The notes beneath the pieces were generated by a model. It did no database searches and was not told the DNA's origin. It worked only from the letters and a program-made list of their open reading frames with translations. A program made the position numbers and the translations under genes. From NCBI GenBank assembly GCA_003554965.1, contig PWHR01000085.1, positions 1 through 64,000 of the forward strand: 64,000 bases of DNA. The letters run 5' to 3'. How positions within the stretch are numbered: position 1 is the stretch's first letter; each line of letters starts with the position of its first letter. The stretch comes from Thermoplasmata archaeon (lineage in GTDB: Archaea > Thermoplasmatota > Thermoplasmata > Halarchaeoplasmatales > Halarchaeoplasmataceae). Below, piece after piece: positions 7,962 to 15,680 of the stretch.

Positions 7962-8740
7962 TGCAACAAATCCTTAACTCTCGGGTCATATATTGCAATT
8001 ACGTCTCTCCTATTTGAGGCGTTTATACCCATTTCTAGTTTCTTAAGGTCTTTACCGTAGACTTCACCACCGACCTCTCTCAGTATGAATGCTGAGGCCG
8101 CGATATCAGTGATCCTAAGCCCTCTTCTTTCGTCGGGTGATCTTCGAAGATATAGGTCGAAAACGCCCTCGGCAACATAACAGATCTCCAATGCCGCTGA
8201 ACCTAAAGACCTGATCCTTCTAGGCTTTGAAGCAACTTCAAAACTCTTTTCGTGGGCCTTATCACCCAAGTAAACGGAAAAGATCAGATCATCCTTCTCC
8301 TTCACAGGAGATAGAAGAGATCCGTTCTTATAGCTTCCTTCACCTTCAAGAGCGTGATATTCTGTGCCGGTGACTAAATTTTTGACATAGCCTACCTTCA
8401 CCTCTTTCAGTGTGGTAGGCGTGTACGCTAGTGATATAGAGTAGAAGGGGATATCCAAAAGGGCGTTCTTGGTCCCGTCTACAGGGTCTAGAATCACATA
8501 ACCGTCATCTTTTCCATGTATCAGTCCTCTCTCTTCACTCAGGATGGAAAGATCAGTGTGATGGGCGAGGTGGTCTATCGCAGTTTTTTCGGCCGCTTCG
8601 TCAATACCTTTTGTAGGAGTACCATCGGCCCCTACCCCCATATCTTTACTCCCTTTATCGTGTACATCATAATTATCTAGAGTCTCTTCTACCTTCTCTG
8701 CACAGCCTCTGAAAATTTCCAATATCTCCTTCAGATCCAT
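7958..8740 (-). CDS. inositol monophosphatase / fructose-1,6-bisphosphatase family phosphatase
   Basis: This 260-residue Mg2+-dependent phosphatase of the SuhB/IMPase superfamily has the metal-binding block YVILDPVDGTKNALLDIPFY (residues about 91-110), the upstream LSEERG Glu, and a C-terminal metal Asp region around RGLRITDIAASA. Archaeal enzymes of this family often hydrolyse both inositol-1-phosphate and fructose-1,6-bisphosphate. It overlaps the downstream nadK by 4 bases, and homologues of the two are fused in some archaea, which could point to NADP phosphatase activity as well. Confidence 0.85.
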   Translation of the reverse strand: MDLKEILEIFRGCAEKVEETLDNYDVHDKGSKDMGVGADGTPTKGIDEAAEKTAIDHLAHHTDLSILSEERGLIHGKDDGYVILDPVDGTKNALLDIPFYSISLAYTPTTLKEVKVGYVKNLVTGTEYHALEGEGSYKNGSLLSPVKEKDDLIFSVYLGDKAHEKSFEVASKPRRIRSLGSAALEICYVAEGVFDLYLRRSPDERRGLRITDIAASAFILREVGGEVYGKDLKKLEMGINASNRRDVIAIYDPRVKDLLQ

Positions 8741-8783
8741 GATGAGAAGTGACAGGACTAGTTTAAAAATCTTTCAGTCTTCT

Positions 8784-9257
8784 CTAAAGGAGTGATATCT
8801 GGATGAATAACATCTCTTCACCTTCCTCGTATGGTTCACCGTAAACCGTTTCCATTTTCAACCTATGTCGCCCGCTTCCCAACCGCAGTGGTTCTTCATC
8901 TTCACTGACTAAAGGTATGTCATTCTCCATAATGTGTGTGCCGGTATGACCTCCTTCGACCTCCCATCTGATAAGATTTTTAAAACTTCGATTACCCACT
9001 TCCAGATATTCTACGTCTCTGAATAATCCTCCTTCCAGATCTACCCTTATCACGTCGGAATTACCTTCACCGTAGGTGTAGAGTGTCTTGGCCTTCTCTT
9101 CTATGAAATCGACCTGGCTTTCAACCCTTTGGATAGTACTTCTCTCTTCGTAATGGGTCATAGAAGAGTACACTGCAGGTATACCTATCGCAAGAACTAG
9201 CATGATTATCATCATCTGCAGAGGCAAGCCTTCTAGGCCTCTGATGTCTGTTCTCAT
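8784..9257 (-). CDS. pilin-like or secreted single-helix protein
   Basis: This protein of about 157 residues has one N-terminal hydrophobic segment (LPLQMMIIMLVLAIGIPAVY, within residues about 11-30) after a short basic MRTDIRGLEG, the layout of an archaeal class III signal peptide or pilin-like protein, and then a beta-rich acidic extracellular domain. No catalytic motif is recognised. I chose ATG 9257 because it puts the hydrophobic helix in the usual place; an upstream ATG at 9287 would add 10 residues. Neither start has an obvious ribosome site. The function is unknown. Confidence 0.6.
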   Translation of the reverse strand: MRTDIRGLEGLPLQMMIIMLVLAIGIPAVYSSMTHYEERSTIQRVESQVDFIEEKAKTLYTYGEGNSDVIRVDLEGGLFRDVEYLEVGNRSFKNLIRWEVEGGHTGTHIMENDIPLVSEDEEPLRLGSGRHRLKMETVYGEPYEEGEEMLFIQISLL

Positions 9258-9406
9258 TTCTTTTATGGAAGCGCATCTACGTCTCATCGGAAGCCATGAG
9301 CGATATGACTTTTGATATAAAAAATATTTGCAGTCGTTAAAATAAAGAAAATTTCCAAAAGTAAAACGAAACAGTTAAATAACAATACCTGTCATGAGAA
9401 GATAAT

Positions 9407-9580
9407 ATGGCCAAGCAAAAACAACAAGGTGGAGGATTTCAATCCGCCGCAGGTTTGATGCGCTACTTTGATGAAGAAGAAGAGAAAAGTCCTAAGATAG
9501 ATCACAGACTGGTCATAATACTCGTATTCATAACCATAATATTGGTTGAAGTAGCTAAATGGCAGTGGCCGGTAACGTAA
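9407..9580 (+). CDS. preprotein translocase subunit Sec61 beta
   Basis: This 57-residue protein is recognisable as the small beta subunit of the archaeal SecYEG/Sec61 protein-conducting channel. It has a Gly/Gln-rich cytosolic N-terminus, the conserved SAAGLMRYFDEE motif at residues 13-24, and one C-terminal membrane helix (about 35-52). A TATA-like sequence (AGTTAAATAA, about 9373-9382) lies some 25-35 bases upstream, consistent with a short leader. The 3' end converges closely on the TPR gene. The gene is too short to be picked up by length-based gene callers. Confidence 0.9.
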   Translation: MAKQKQQGGGFQSAAGLMRYFDEEEEKSPKIDHRLVIILVFITIILVEVAKWQWPVT

Positions 9581-9595
9581 AAAGTAGATAAAATC

Positions 9596-10873
9596 CTATC
9601 CTATTTTTTCCATACAATCTTCTATACTTTTGCGAGCCTCTTCTAGATCACTATCTATTTCCAAAGCATTCTGAAAATCCTTTAACGCTTCTTCATAATT
9701 ACCCAAATCCTGTAGGACCTTTCCTCTTTTCATCCATAATCCTTCGTCATGGGATTCAACTGCCAAGGCCCTGTTCAAACATTTTAGAGTCTCTGCGCTT
9801 TTTCCCTGCTTCTCAAGAACTTTGATCAATCCTTTCAAAGCTTGTAAGTTCTCTTTTTCGAGTTCTAGCACTTCTTCAAAGATCCCTCTCCCTCTTTCGA
9901 GCATATCGTTTTCATAAAATAGCTGCCCCTTAGAGACCATCGCAGGTACGAACTCATCCTGTTTCTCTAGACCTCGGTCAAAAAATTGAATAGCCAATCC
10001 CCATTTGTCTCGCGCTCTAGCGAGTTCCCCCCTCAGGTACCAAACTTCTGGATCCTCCTCAAATTCTTCTCTCAAATCTTCCAATTCATCCTCGCATTCC
10101 TCTAACTGCCTTTCTTCGAGCAGCAGACTTACAAGACCCAGCCTGCTCTTCAGGTCATCGGGTTCTACCGCAAGTGCTTCTTCAAATAGATCTTTCGCTC
10201 TCTCAAATTCACCGTTCTCTAAAAGAAGATGAGCCCTATTCCTGAGTGAGTACAAGAAAACACCCTGGTCGGATCCAAATGCCTCTTCATAATAGTGCTC
10301 AGCATTATCTCTGAAATCATCTCTGATCTTTTTTCTGAAGTCTAGCTCAAAAAGACTATCATCCACACATCTAAAGGAATGATAAAACAGGTTAGCCATA
10401 CGGAGATACAGAGCCGGATTCTTCTTCTCCACGTCCAATTCATCCCTTAACTCTTCCAATTTATAATGCAGCATCGAAAAAACTTCAGTATCTTTCTTTG
10501 AGAACCGATAATCTTCAAAATCGATGTGTTTTGGCACCCCGAGCTCTGCCAATATAACGTTCATCCTGTTCTCTATCCTCTCATAAACTTTTCCATCTAT
10601 ATCCTCGATATTTATAGATTCCAATTCCTTTTTGACTGTGTCGCCCTTCTTGAAGATGAGCTCGTCTTCAGGTCTTTCACCTATCGTCAGAACTGGCTCT
10701 GAATCTTCTCTGTATCTGTCGATGGCGGGGCTCGAGATGAGCGGAGATGCACTCATGGCAAATATGTTCTCGGACAGGAATTCTTCACTACATCCAGAAC
10801 ATATAGAAGCTAGATCGCTGATGTCTTTTTCACAGCTTATACATCTTCCTGCCATCGAACTCGAGATTCTCAT
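9596..10873 (-). CDS. zinc-ribbon plus TPR-repeat protein
   Basis: This protein of about 425 residues starts with a treble-clef-like zinc ribbon (GRCISCEKD...ICSGCSEE, two CxxC pairs) followed by an unclassified helical segment and at least five tetratricopeptide repeats in the C-terminal half, for example AKDLFEEALAVEPDD and EEALKDFQNALEIDSD. TPR arrays are protein-interaction scaffolds; no partner is evident. The start is uncertain: ATG 10873 is used, while ATG 10855 (at MAGRC) or TTG 10930 are alternatives. It lies divergent from the pyrophosphatase gene, with a 118-base gap that holds that gene's promoter. Confidence 0.75.
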   Translation of the reverse strand: MRISSSMAGRCISCEKDISDLASICSGCSEEFLSENIFAMSASPLISSPAIDRYREDSEPVLTIGERPEDELIFKKGDTVKKELESINIEDIDGKVYERIENRMNVILAELGVPKHIDFEDYRFSKKDTEVFSMLHYKLEELRDELDVEKKNPALYLRMANLFYHSFRCVDDSLFELDFRKKIRDDFRDNAEHYYEEAFGSDQGVFLYSLRNRAHLLLENGEFERAKDLFEEALAVEPDDLKSRLGLVSLLLEERQLEECEDELEDLREEFEEDPEVWYLRGELARARDKWGLAIQFFDRGLEKQDEFVPAMVSKGQLFYENDMLERGRGIFEEVLELEKENLQALKGLIKVLEKQGKSAETLKCLNRALAVESHDEGLWMKRGKVLQDLGNYEEALKDFQNALEIDSDLEEARKSIEDCMEKIG

Positions 10874-10942
10874 CCGGTGATAAAAAATTACCGCTTTTTT
10901 CTTAAGTTGGCTTCTTCGCAGATAAGACAACCCGCAGACAAA

Positions 10943-10956
10943 ATCAAAAACTATAT
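10943..10956 (+). promoter_or_regulatory. TATA box of the membrane pyrophosphatase gene
   Basis: The sequence AAACTATATAAACA is a good archaeal TATA box about 40 bases before the ATG at 10992, giving a leader of roughly 10-20 bases. No Shine-Dalgarno is visible in that leader. Confidence 0.6.
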
Positions 10957-10991
10957 AAACAGTTTAACATTCCCCAAATAGGTGTTTATAC

Positions 10992-13109
10992 ATGGCAGAG
11001 CTGTTTGGTTTATCGTATGAAGTGCTAGCACCATTGTTGGCAGTGATAGCTGCTATACTAGGATTGGCACTAGCAGGATACTTTTGGAAATTCATATCTA
11101 AACAGGATGTAGGAACCAAGAAGATGCAAAAATTAGCAGGCGAAGTTCAAAAAGGGGCTAAAACTTATCTTAATACTGAATACAAATACATCGCGATATT
11201 CGTGATTGTTGTTGCGTTAGCCCTCACATTGAAGGATTTCGTCGAGGGTGAGACACCGTTAACTTGGTTCCCGTTTTTAGTCGGTGCAATCTTATCAGCA
11301 GCGGCCGGGTACCTGGGTATGATAACTGCGACAAATTCTAGTGCCCCGACGACTCAAGGTGCAAGAAAAAGTCTGAACGAGGCTTTGAAGATCGCTTTTA
11401 GAGGAGGTTCCGTTATGGGGCTCTCCGTTGTGAGTTTTGGTATAATAGGTCTTACCGTAAGTTTCCTTCTTATAAAATTTGTTTATAATATGGAAGAGGC
11501 CATAATGTATATTGCCGGATTTGGTTTCGGAGCTAGTTCCATCGCGCTATTCGCCAGAGTTGGAGGAGGAATTTACACTAAAGCTGCTGACGTCGGTGCT
11601 GACCTTGCCGGAAAGGTCGAAGCCGAGATCCCGGAAGACGATCCGAGGAATCCGGGCGTGATAGCAGACAATGTAGGCGACAACGTAGGCGATGTAGCCG
11701 GTATGGGTGCGGATCTTTTTGAGTCTTACACTAATACTATAATAGCTGCGATGACCTTGGGATGGATGGCCTATCAAGGTAATGCTCTGCTCTACAGCCC
11801 CATCGAGGAGGCGGGGCTAGGTATGGAGATATTCGGCATACCCTTCCTAATAGCTGCTATTGGCATAATATCGTCGATGATCGGTATATTCCTGATCAAA
11901 GCTGAAGGAGACGCGAGCCAGGAAACTTTGTTAGCGGCCCTGAGAAGAGGAACGTGGGGCGCAGCCCTTCTGGTCAGCATATTTACATTTATTATGCTTT
12001 ATTTCGTGGTCCCTCCGAGTGAATACGGAAATCTAGCTTACAGGCTGTTCGGTGCCGTGATAGCTGGATTGATCGGAGGCGTTTTAATTGGATATTTCAC
12101 GGAGTATTATACCTCGGAGAGATACAAGCCTACAAAGAAGATGGCTGAATCGACCGAAACTGGGCCCGCAACGTTCATAATACAGGGACTTGCCACCGGC
12201 ATGGAAAGCACTGTCTTTCCAATAGTGATAGTGTGTGGAGCCGTCTTGACTTCCTTTTACCTTGGAGGTCTTTACGGTATAGCTATAGCCGCGATAGGGA
12301 TGCTTTCAACCCTTGGCGTCACGCTGTCATCAGACGCTTACGGTCCGGTTGCAGACAATGCTGGAGGCTTAGCAGAGATGAGCGGTTTGGATCCAAAAGT
12401 CCGGGAAAGAACGGACGCGTTGGATGCGCTCGGTAACACAAACGCTGCAACAGGTAAAGGTTTCGCGATAGGTTCAGCAGCCTTAACGGCACTGACTCTT
12501 ACTGCAGCCTATGCTTCAGAGATCGGCTTTGAGGCCGAACAGTTCAGTGTGATGGAACCTGAGACCGTAGTCGCGATCTTCCTTGGTGCCATGGTCCCGT
12601 TCCTTTTCTGTGCTATAACGATGAAAGCGGTAGGTAGATCCGCATTCATGATAGTAAAAGAAGCAAGAAGGCAGTTCAGTGAAGTGACAGGACTCCTTGA
12701 AGGAGAGGCGGAACCGGATTATCAGAGACCAATAAATCTCAGTACAACGGCAGCACTAGAAGAGATGGTGATACCGGGGATGTTGGCCATAGTAGTGCCC
12801 TTACTGGTAGGCTTTGGACTTGGAGCTGCAGCCTTGGTAGGTTTCCTATTGGCAGCCACAGGTACTGGTTTCGTACTGGCTATCATGATGGCGAATTCAG
12901 GCGGTGCCTGGGACAACGCGAAGAAATATATCGAATCCGGACATCACGGCGGAAAAGGCTCGGAGGCCCACAAAGCGGGCATCATAGGAGACACCGTCGG
13001 TGATCCGTTCAAGGATACCTCCGGACCGTCACTCAATATACTTATAAAGCTCATGTCGATTGTATCATTAGTGTTCGCTAGTGCCATAGCGACCTATGCG
13101 ATAGTATAG
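10992..13109 (+). CDS. hppA: membrane-bound ion-pumping pyrophosphatase, K+-dependent type
   Basis: This integral membrane pyrophosphatase of 705 residues has about 16 predicted helices and couples hydrolysis of PPi to cation export. The substrate-binding block DVGADLAGKVE lies at about residues 199-209, followed by the DNVGDNVGDVAGMGADLFESY catalytic segment, and the C-terminal GDTVGDPFKDTSGPSLN is also intact. At the cation-determining site the sequence is GNTNAATGKG (about 480-489): Ala rather than Lys, which marks the K+-dependent subfamily. Many of these pump Na+, but the pumped ion cannot be read safely here. The enzyme would recover energy from PPi made in biosynthesis. Confidence 0.95.
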   Translation: MAELFGLSYEVLAPLLAVIAAILGLALAGYFWKFISKQDVGTKKMQKLAGEVQKGAKTYLNTEYKYIAIFVIVVALALTLKDFVEGETPLTWFPFLVGAILSAAAGYLGMITATNSSAPTTQGARKSLNEALKIAFRGGSVMGLSVVSFGIIGLTVSFLLIKFVYNMEEAIMYIAGFGFGASSIALFARVGGGIYTKAADVGADLAGKVEAEIPEDDPRNPGVIADNVGDNVGDVAGMGADLFESYTNTIIAAMTLGWMAYQGNALLYSPIEEAGLGMEIFGIPFLIAAIGIISSMIGIFLIKAEGDASQETLLAALRRGTWGAALLVSIFTFIMLYFVVPPSEYGNLAYRLFGAVIAGLIGGVLIGYFTEYYTSERYKPTKKMAESTETGPATFIIQGLATGMESTVFPIVIVCGAVLTSFYLGGLYGIAIAAIGMLSTLGVTLSSDAYGPVADNAGGLAEMSGLDPKVRERTDALDALGNTNAATGKGFAIGSAALTALTLTAAYASEIGFEAEQFSVMEPETVVAIFLGAMVPFLFCAITMKAVGRSAFMIVKEARRQFSEVTGLLEGEAEPDYQRPINLSTTAALEEMVIPGMLAIVVPLLVGFGLGAAALVGFLLAATGTGFVLAIMMANSGGAWDNAKKYIESGHHGGKGSEAHKAGIIGDTVGDPFKDTSGPSLNILIKLMSIVSLVFASAIATYAIV

Positions 13110-13129
13110 AACATCAAGGTGAACGATAT

Positions 13130-13681
13130 ATGTACATAATGGAAAGGAAAACAGACACGATCAGGATTCCTCCCGGCAGGCTTGACGAGGACATAGATAT
13201 TGCTGCGGAGGAGATCGCAAAAGAGGAACTAGAAGGAGAGATAGTCGATGGAAACAAACTCTTGATACTCGCCGCCAACGTCGAAAGGAAAGGTGACGGA
13301 AGAGTGGTCCACGGTGATGGAGGCGTACATCAGCAGGTAGAATACGATGCTCTGGAATTCGAACTGGTAGAACAGGAACTGATCCAAGGATATTTGTGTG
13401 AAGTATTGAAGTTCGGTGCATTCGTCAGGTTTGGACCTCTCGACGGATTGCTTCACATCAGCCAGATAATGAACGACAAGGTGGAAGTGGATCAAGGTAA
13501 CCAAAGATTGGTCGGAAAAGAATCCGGAGACTCTTTGGAGATAGATGATGAGATCAGAGCGAGGATTGTCACGGTGAGTGTCAACGATAGAAATCCTAGG
13601 GAGAGCAAGATAGGTTTAACGATGAGACAGACAGGACTCGGAAAGTTAGAATGGCTGGAAGAAGATGAAGAGGAGGAGTAA
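13130..13681 (+). CDS. rpo7: DNA-directed RNA polymerase subunit Rpo7 (E')
   Basis: This 183-residue subunit forms the stalk of archaeal RNA polymerase together with Rpo4. The N-terminal RNP-like domain has DTIRIPPGRL, and the C-terminal S1/OB domain is seen in CEVLKFGAFVRFGPLDGLLHISQI. The tail is unusually acidic (EEDEEEE). It begins the classic archaeal cluster rpo7-spt4-(dephospho-CoA kinase)-rps24e-rps27ae, with gaps of only 1-14 bases between genes, so the cluster is one transcript. Confidence 0.95.
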   Translation: MYIMERKTDTIRIPPGRLDEDIDIAAEEIAKEELEGEIVDGNKLLILAANVERKGDGRVVHGDGGVHQQVEYDALEFELVEQELIQGYLCEVLKFGAFVRFGPLDGLLHISQIMNDKVEVDQGNQRLVGKESGDSLEIDDEIRARIVTVSVNDRNPRESKIGLTMRQTGLGKLEWLEEDEEEE

Positions 13682-13683
13682 AA

Positions 13684-13872
13684 GTGGCTCAATTGAAAGC
13701 GTGTAAAGAATGTAATTATCTCACAGAAGAGAACGAATGTCCTCTCTGCGGAGGAGAAGTAGCTAGAGAGTGGCAGGGTTACCTCGTCATAATAGATCAC
13801 GAGCATTCTACACTTGCTAAAAAAATGGGCATAAAGGCCAACGGAAAATTCGCTTTGAAGGTCCGAGGATAG
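13684..13872 (+). CDS. spt4: transcription elongation factor Spt4
   Basis: This 62-residue zinc-ribbon protein, also called RNA polymerase subunit E'', starts at GTG. It has two CxxC pairs (CKECNYL and CPLCGGE) and the Spt4 core GYLVIIDHEHSTLAKKMGI. It forms the processivity factor Spt4/5 with Spt5 (NusG-like). The gene abuts the next one directly, with TAG followed by ATG. Confidence 0.93.
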   Translation: MAQLKACKECNYLTEENECPLCGGEVAREWQGYLVIIDHEHSTLAKKMGIKANGKFALKVRG

Positions 13873-14406
13873 ATGTCTATCGAAGATTTACCAGAATCGG
13901 ATTTAAAGCTCAAGAGAGAGCAGAGGAGTCAACTCAAAAAGGCTTTGGGGAACGTTGTGAAAGGTGGACTCCCCGAGAGGTATAAAGTGAAAGAGCCGAT
14001 CATAACCGTCGGAGATTACGTTACCCATACGCTCCTCGAACAGCATATCATCCCCGATCTAGGAATAGTGGACAACAAGACAAGAAGAGGCCCTTACGAA
14101 GAAAAAGCCTGGGATGGAAAGGAATTCGATAAAAAGATCGATTTAAAGAACGCTCCCGAAAGGATAAACGAAGAGTCGTGGAAAATTATAAAAAGATCGA
14201 TAGAAGATGAGGAAAAGATCCTTATAGAGGTTCATGGAGAGGAAGACCTGCTCTCTCTTCCGGCGATAATAATCTGTCCCCTCGGCGGTATAGTCATCTA
14301 CGGCGTACCGGATAAGGGGATGGTTATCAACAAGGTTACGGAAGATTTGAAAGAAAAGGCTTGGGAAGTAATAAATAACATGATAGAAGTGAACGAAGGT
14401 AGATAA
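13873..14406 (+). CDS. GTP-dependent dephospho-CoA kinase
   Basis: This 177-residue protein belongs to the DUF359 family, shown in Thermococcus to phosphorylate dephospho-CoA with GTP as the last step of coenzyme A synthesis. Conserved pieces are the N-terminal KKALGNVVKG, GDYVTHTLLE, IPDLGIVDNKTRRG with its catalytic Asp, and GEEDLLSLPAIIICPLGGIVIYG. The gene position between spt4 and rps24e is the usual archaeal one. Confidence 0.9.
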   Translation: MSIEDLPESDLKLKREQRSQLKKALGNVVKGGLPERYKVKEPIITVGDYVTHTLLEQHIIPDLGIVDNKTRRGPYEEKAWDGKEFDKKIDLKNAPERINEESWKIIKRSIEDEEKILIEVHGEEDLLSLPAIIICPLGGIVIYGVPDKGMVINKVTEDLKEKAWEVINNMIEVNEGR

Positions 14407-14407
14407 G

Positions 14408-14683
14408 ATGGTCGAAGTCGAGATAGAACAGGAAAAAGAAAATAAGCTGATGCATAGAAGCGAGCTCACACTTAGAGTGGATCACGAAGGCGAAGGTACT
14501 CCTTCAAGGGAAGAACTATCTGGTGAGATTGCAAATCTGGTCAATTCCTCGCGCAACGAGATAGTGATCGATAAGATCGATACAGCGTTTGGCAAGGAAG
14601 AATCGATCGTGGAGGTCAGAGTCTACGATGATGAAAAATATATCGAGGAATATGAAAGAAAATATTTCCAAGAAAGGACGTAA
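14408..14683 (+). CDS. rps24e: ribosomal protein S24e
   Basis: This 91-residue small-subunit ribosomal protein shows the family pattern: an N-terminal beta strand (VEIEQEKENKLMHRSEL), the GTPSREELSGEIANLV helix, and INxxFG-like DKIDTAFGKEESIVEVRVYD. It is slightly shorter than most homologues. It sits 1 base after the kinase gene and 14 bases before rps27ae. Confidence 0.9.
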   Translation: MVEVEIEQEKENKLMHRSELTLRVDHEGEGTPSREELSGEIANLVNSSRNEIVIDKIDTAFGKEESIVEVRVYDDEKYIEEYERKYFQERT

Positions 14684-14697
14684 AGATGGTGATATAG

Positions 14698-14853
14698 ATG
14701 GCTAAAACAGACATGTATGAGGTCGAGGACGGCGAAGTCAAAAGAAAGAGGAGGAACTGTCCTAAATGTGGAGAAGGTGTCTTCCTAGCCGAACACGATG
14801 ACAGGATCTCATGTGGTAAATGCGGTTATACCGAATTCAAGGACAAAAGTTAA
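14698..14853 (+). CDS. rps27ae: ribosomal protein S27ae
   Basis: This 51-residue zinc-ribbon ribosomal protein has a basic linker [33 protein letters not shown] with two CxxC pairs, and a short tail. A GGTGATATAG ribosome site lies just before the ATG. The gene ends the ribosomal/transcription cluster; the intron-bearing tRNA gene starts 10 bases after its stop, so the tRNA may be cotranscribed. Confidence 0.9.
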   Translation: MAKTDMYEVEDGEVKRKRRNCPKCGEGVFLAEHDDRISCGKCGYTEFKDKS

Positions 14854-14881
14854 GGTTCATTCCGGGCTCGTGGTGTAGCTA

Positions 14882-14910
14882 CCTGATCTGACCCCAGATC
14901 TGGCTGCAAA
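14882..14910 (+). other. D-loop intron of tRNA-Arg(CCG)
   Basis: The insertion folds into a hairpin CTGATCTG/CAGATCTG (one T-T mismatch) around ACCC. A 4-bp central helix TAGC (14876-14879) with GCTG (14903-14906) is flanked by bulges TAC and CAA, a bulge-helix-bulge. Exact ends are uncertain by a few bases; 27-30 nt would be removed. Confidence 0.65.
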
Positions 14911-14952
14911 GGATATCACCGGGGCTTCCGGAGCCCCAAACCCGGGTTCGAA

Positions 14953-14984
14953 AATCGATCTGGAAACACCAGGTCGAGCGGAAT
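14953..14984 (+). other. T-loop intron of tRNA-Arg(CCG)
   Basis: The precursor folds as a canonical bulge-helix-bulge. The outer helix is the T stem CCGGG/CCCGG, the central 4-bp helix is TTCG (14947-14950) with CGGA (14979-14982), the bulges are AAA (14951-14953) and ATT (14983-14985), and the inner stem is TCGATCTGG/CCAGGTCGA. Cutting after the second base of each bulge leaves T-loop TTCGAAT, a perfect mature loop. The intron is 32 nt. Confidence 0.8.
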
Positions 14985-15044
14985 TCCCGGCGAGTCCGCT
15001 CACGTTGTTCGCTCCCTCGCCTTATCCTCAAAAAATCATAGATT

Positions 15045-15123
15045 TTCCTGCGGATATTTATGGAACAGTGTTCCATATATCGAAGGAAAAAAGAATTTTT
15101 TCCTGCGGATCCCGGCGAGTCCG
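15045..15123 (+). repeat. duplicated 3' end of the tRNA-Arg gene and associated repeats
   Basis: The 13 bases CCCGGCGAGTCCG of the tRNA 3' end (14986-14998) recur at 15111-15123, and the match reaches into the intron tail (GCGGA before it, with AT missing). TTCCTGCGGAT occurs at 15045-15055 and 15100-15110. A TCCCTCGCCTyATCCTyAAAAA block follows each copy (from about 15012 and from about 15178). A perfect inverted repeat ATGGAACA-g-TGTTCCAT lies at 15060-15076, and an AGGAAAAAA/TTTTTTCCT-type hairpin at about 15083-15104. No gene is seen in 14999-15284. Confidence 0.7.
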
Positions 15124-15284
15124 TTATATTATCTCTGATAATTAACGGGCAGTTGAAGATCTCTGATTTCCGACTCTATCCCTCGCCTCATCCTTAAAAA
15201 TTTTTTAAACTCTAGACCGAAATTTTAAAATATTACCGCTGATATCAGACAGCCCCTGAATATATACAGATGGAGGTACATATA

Positions 15285-15563
15285 ATGAATGGAGATGAAA
15301 ACACAGTGTTTATCGGAAGTAAGGAAACGATGAACTATGTCATGGCCGTTGTAACCCAGTTCAACAACGGTTCCGACGAAGTGGTAATAAAAGCGAGAGG
15401 AAGAGCGATAAGCAAAGCAGTAGATGTTGCGGAGATAACCAGGAACCGCTTCGTTCCCGATGCGGAGATAACAGACATAGTGACAGATACAGAAGAGATA
15501 CCGATCGAAGAGGAAGACAGGACCACTAACGTCTCCTCTATGGAGATTACATTGAAATTGTGA
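15285..15563 (+). CDS. albA: chromatin protein Alba
   Basis: This dimeric DNA/RNA-binding chromatin protein has 92 residues. It shows the Alba core: [19 protein letters not shown], the [19 protein letters not shown] helix that contacts nucleic acid, and a C-terminal strand ending STMEITL-like (SSMEITLKL). The Lys pair often present near the N-terminus is reduced to a single Lys in this acidic version. ATG 15285 is chosen because GGAGGT lies 7 bases upstream; a start at 15270 would overlap that site. It is monocistronic, and an AT-rich TATA-like region lies near 15225. Confidence 0.9.
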   Translation: MNGDENTVFIGSKETMNYVMAVVTQFNNGSDEVVIKARGRAISKAVDVAEITRNRFVPDAEITDIVTDTEEIPIEEEDRTTNVSSMEITLKL

Positions 15564-15597
15564 GGGAAAGGTAGTCGTTTCAATAAAACATTTCTAT

Positions 15598-15644
15598 CGG
15601 GAGGTTAAAACCTCTCGTCTAATCTTCCATATTTTTTAGAAACT
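15598..15644 (+). terminator. possible terminator after alba
   Basis: An inverted repeat GGGAGGTTaaAACCTCTC (about 15599-15616) is followed within about 20 bases by ATATTTTTTAG. Archaeal termination mainly needs the T run, which is present; the contribution of the hairpin is uncertain. Confidence 0.35.
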
Positions 15645-15680
15645 TCTAAGTAACACTCTACTCTTTTCAAAATCGATATT

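Larger units (their letters stand above)
14864..14998 (+). tRNA. tRNA-Arg(CCG) with a D-loop and a T-loop intron
   Basis: Acceptor strands GGGCTCG (14864-14870) and CGAGTCC (14991-14997) pair over 7 bp, with one G-T. The anticodon stem GGGGC/GCCCC encloses TTCCGGA, giving anticodon CCG at 14928-14930 and a normal 7-base loop. The D stem is GTG/CAC, and the T stem is CCGGG/CCCGG. Two insertions must be removed to give a normal tRNA of about 73-75 nt: about 14882-14910 in the D loop and 14953-14984 in the T loop. The spliced sequence is very like the intron-free tRNA-Arg(GCG) at 37966-38039, with the same TAG...GGATATCA D-arm core and the same T-loop TTCGAAT. Confidence 0.88.

Noticed and set aside
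14953-15110. A long T-loop intron reaching to the second tRNA 3' copy at 15111
   Set aside because: The short intron ending at 14984 forms a canonical bulge-helix-bulge, whereas the second copy has lost two bases of the 3' bulge.
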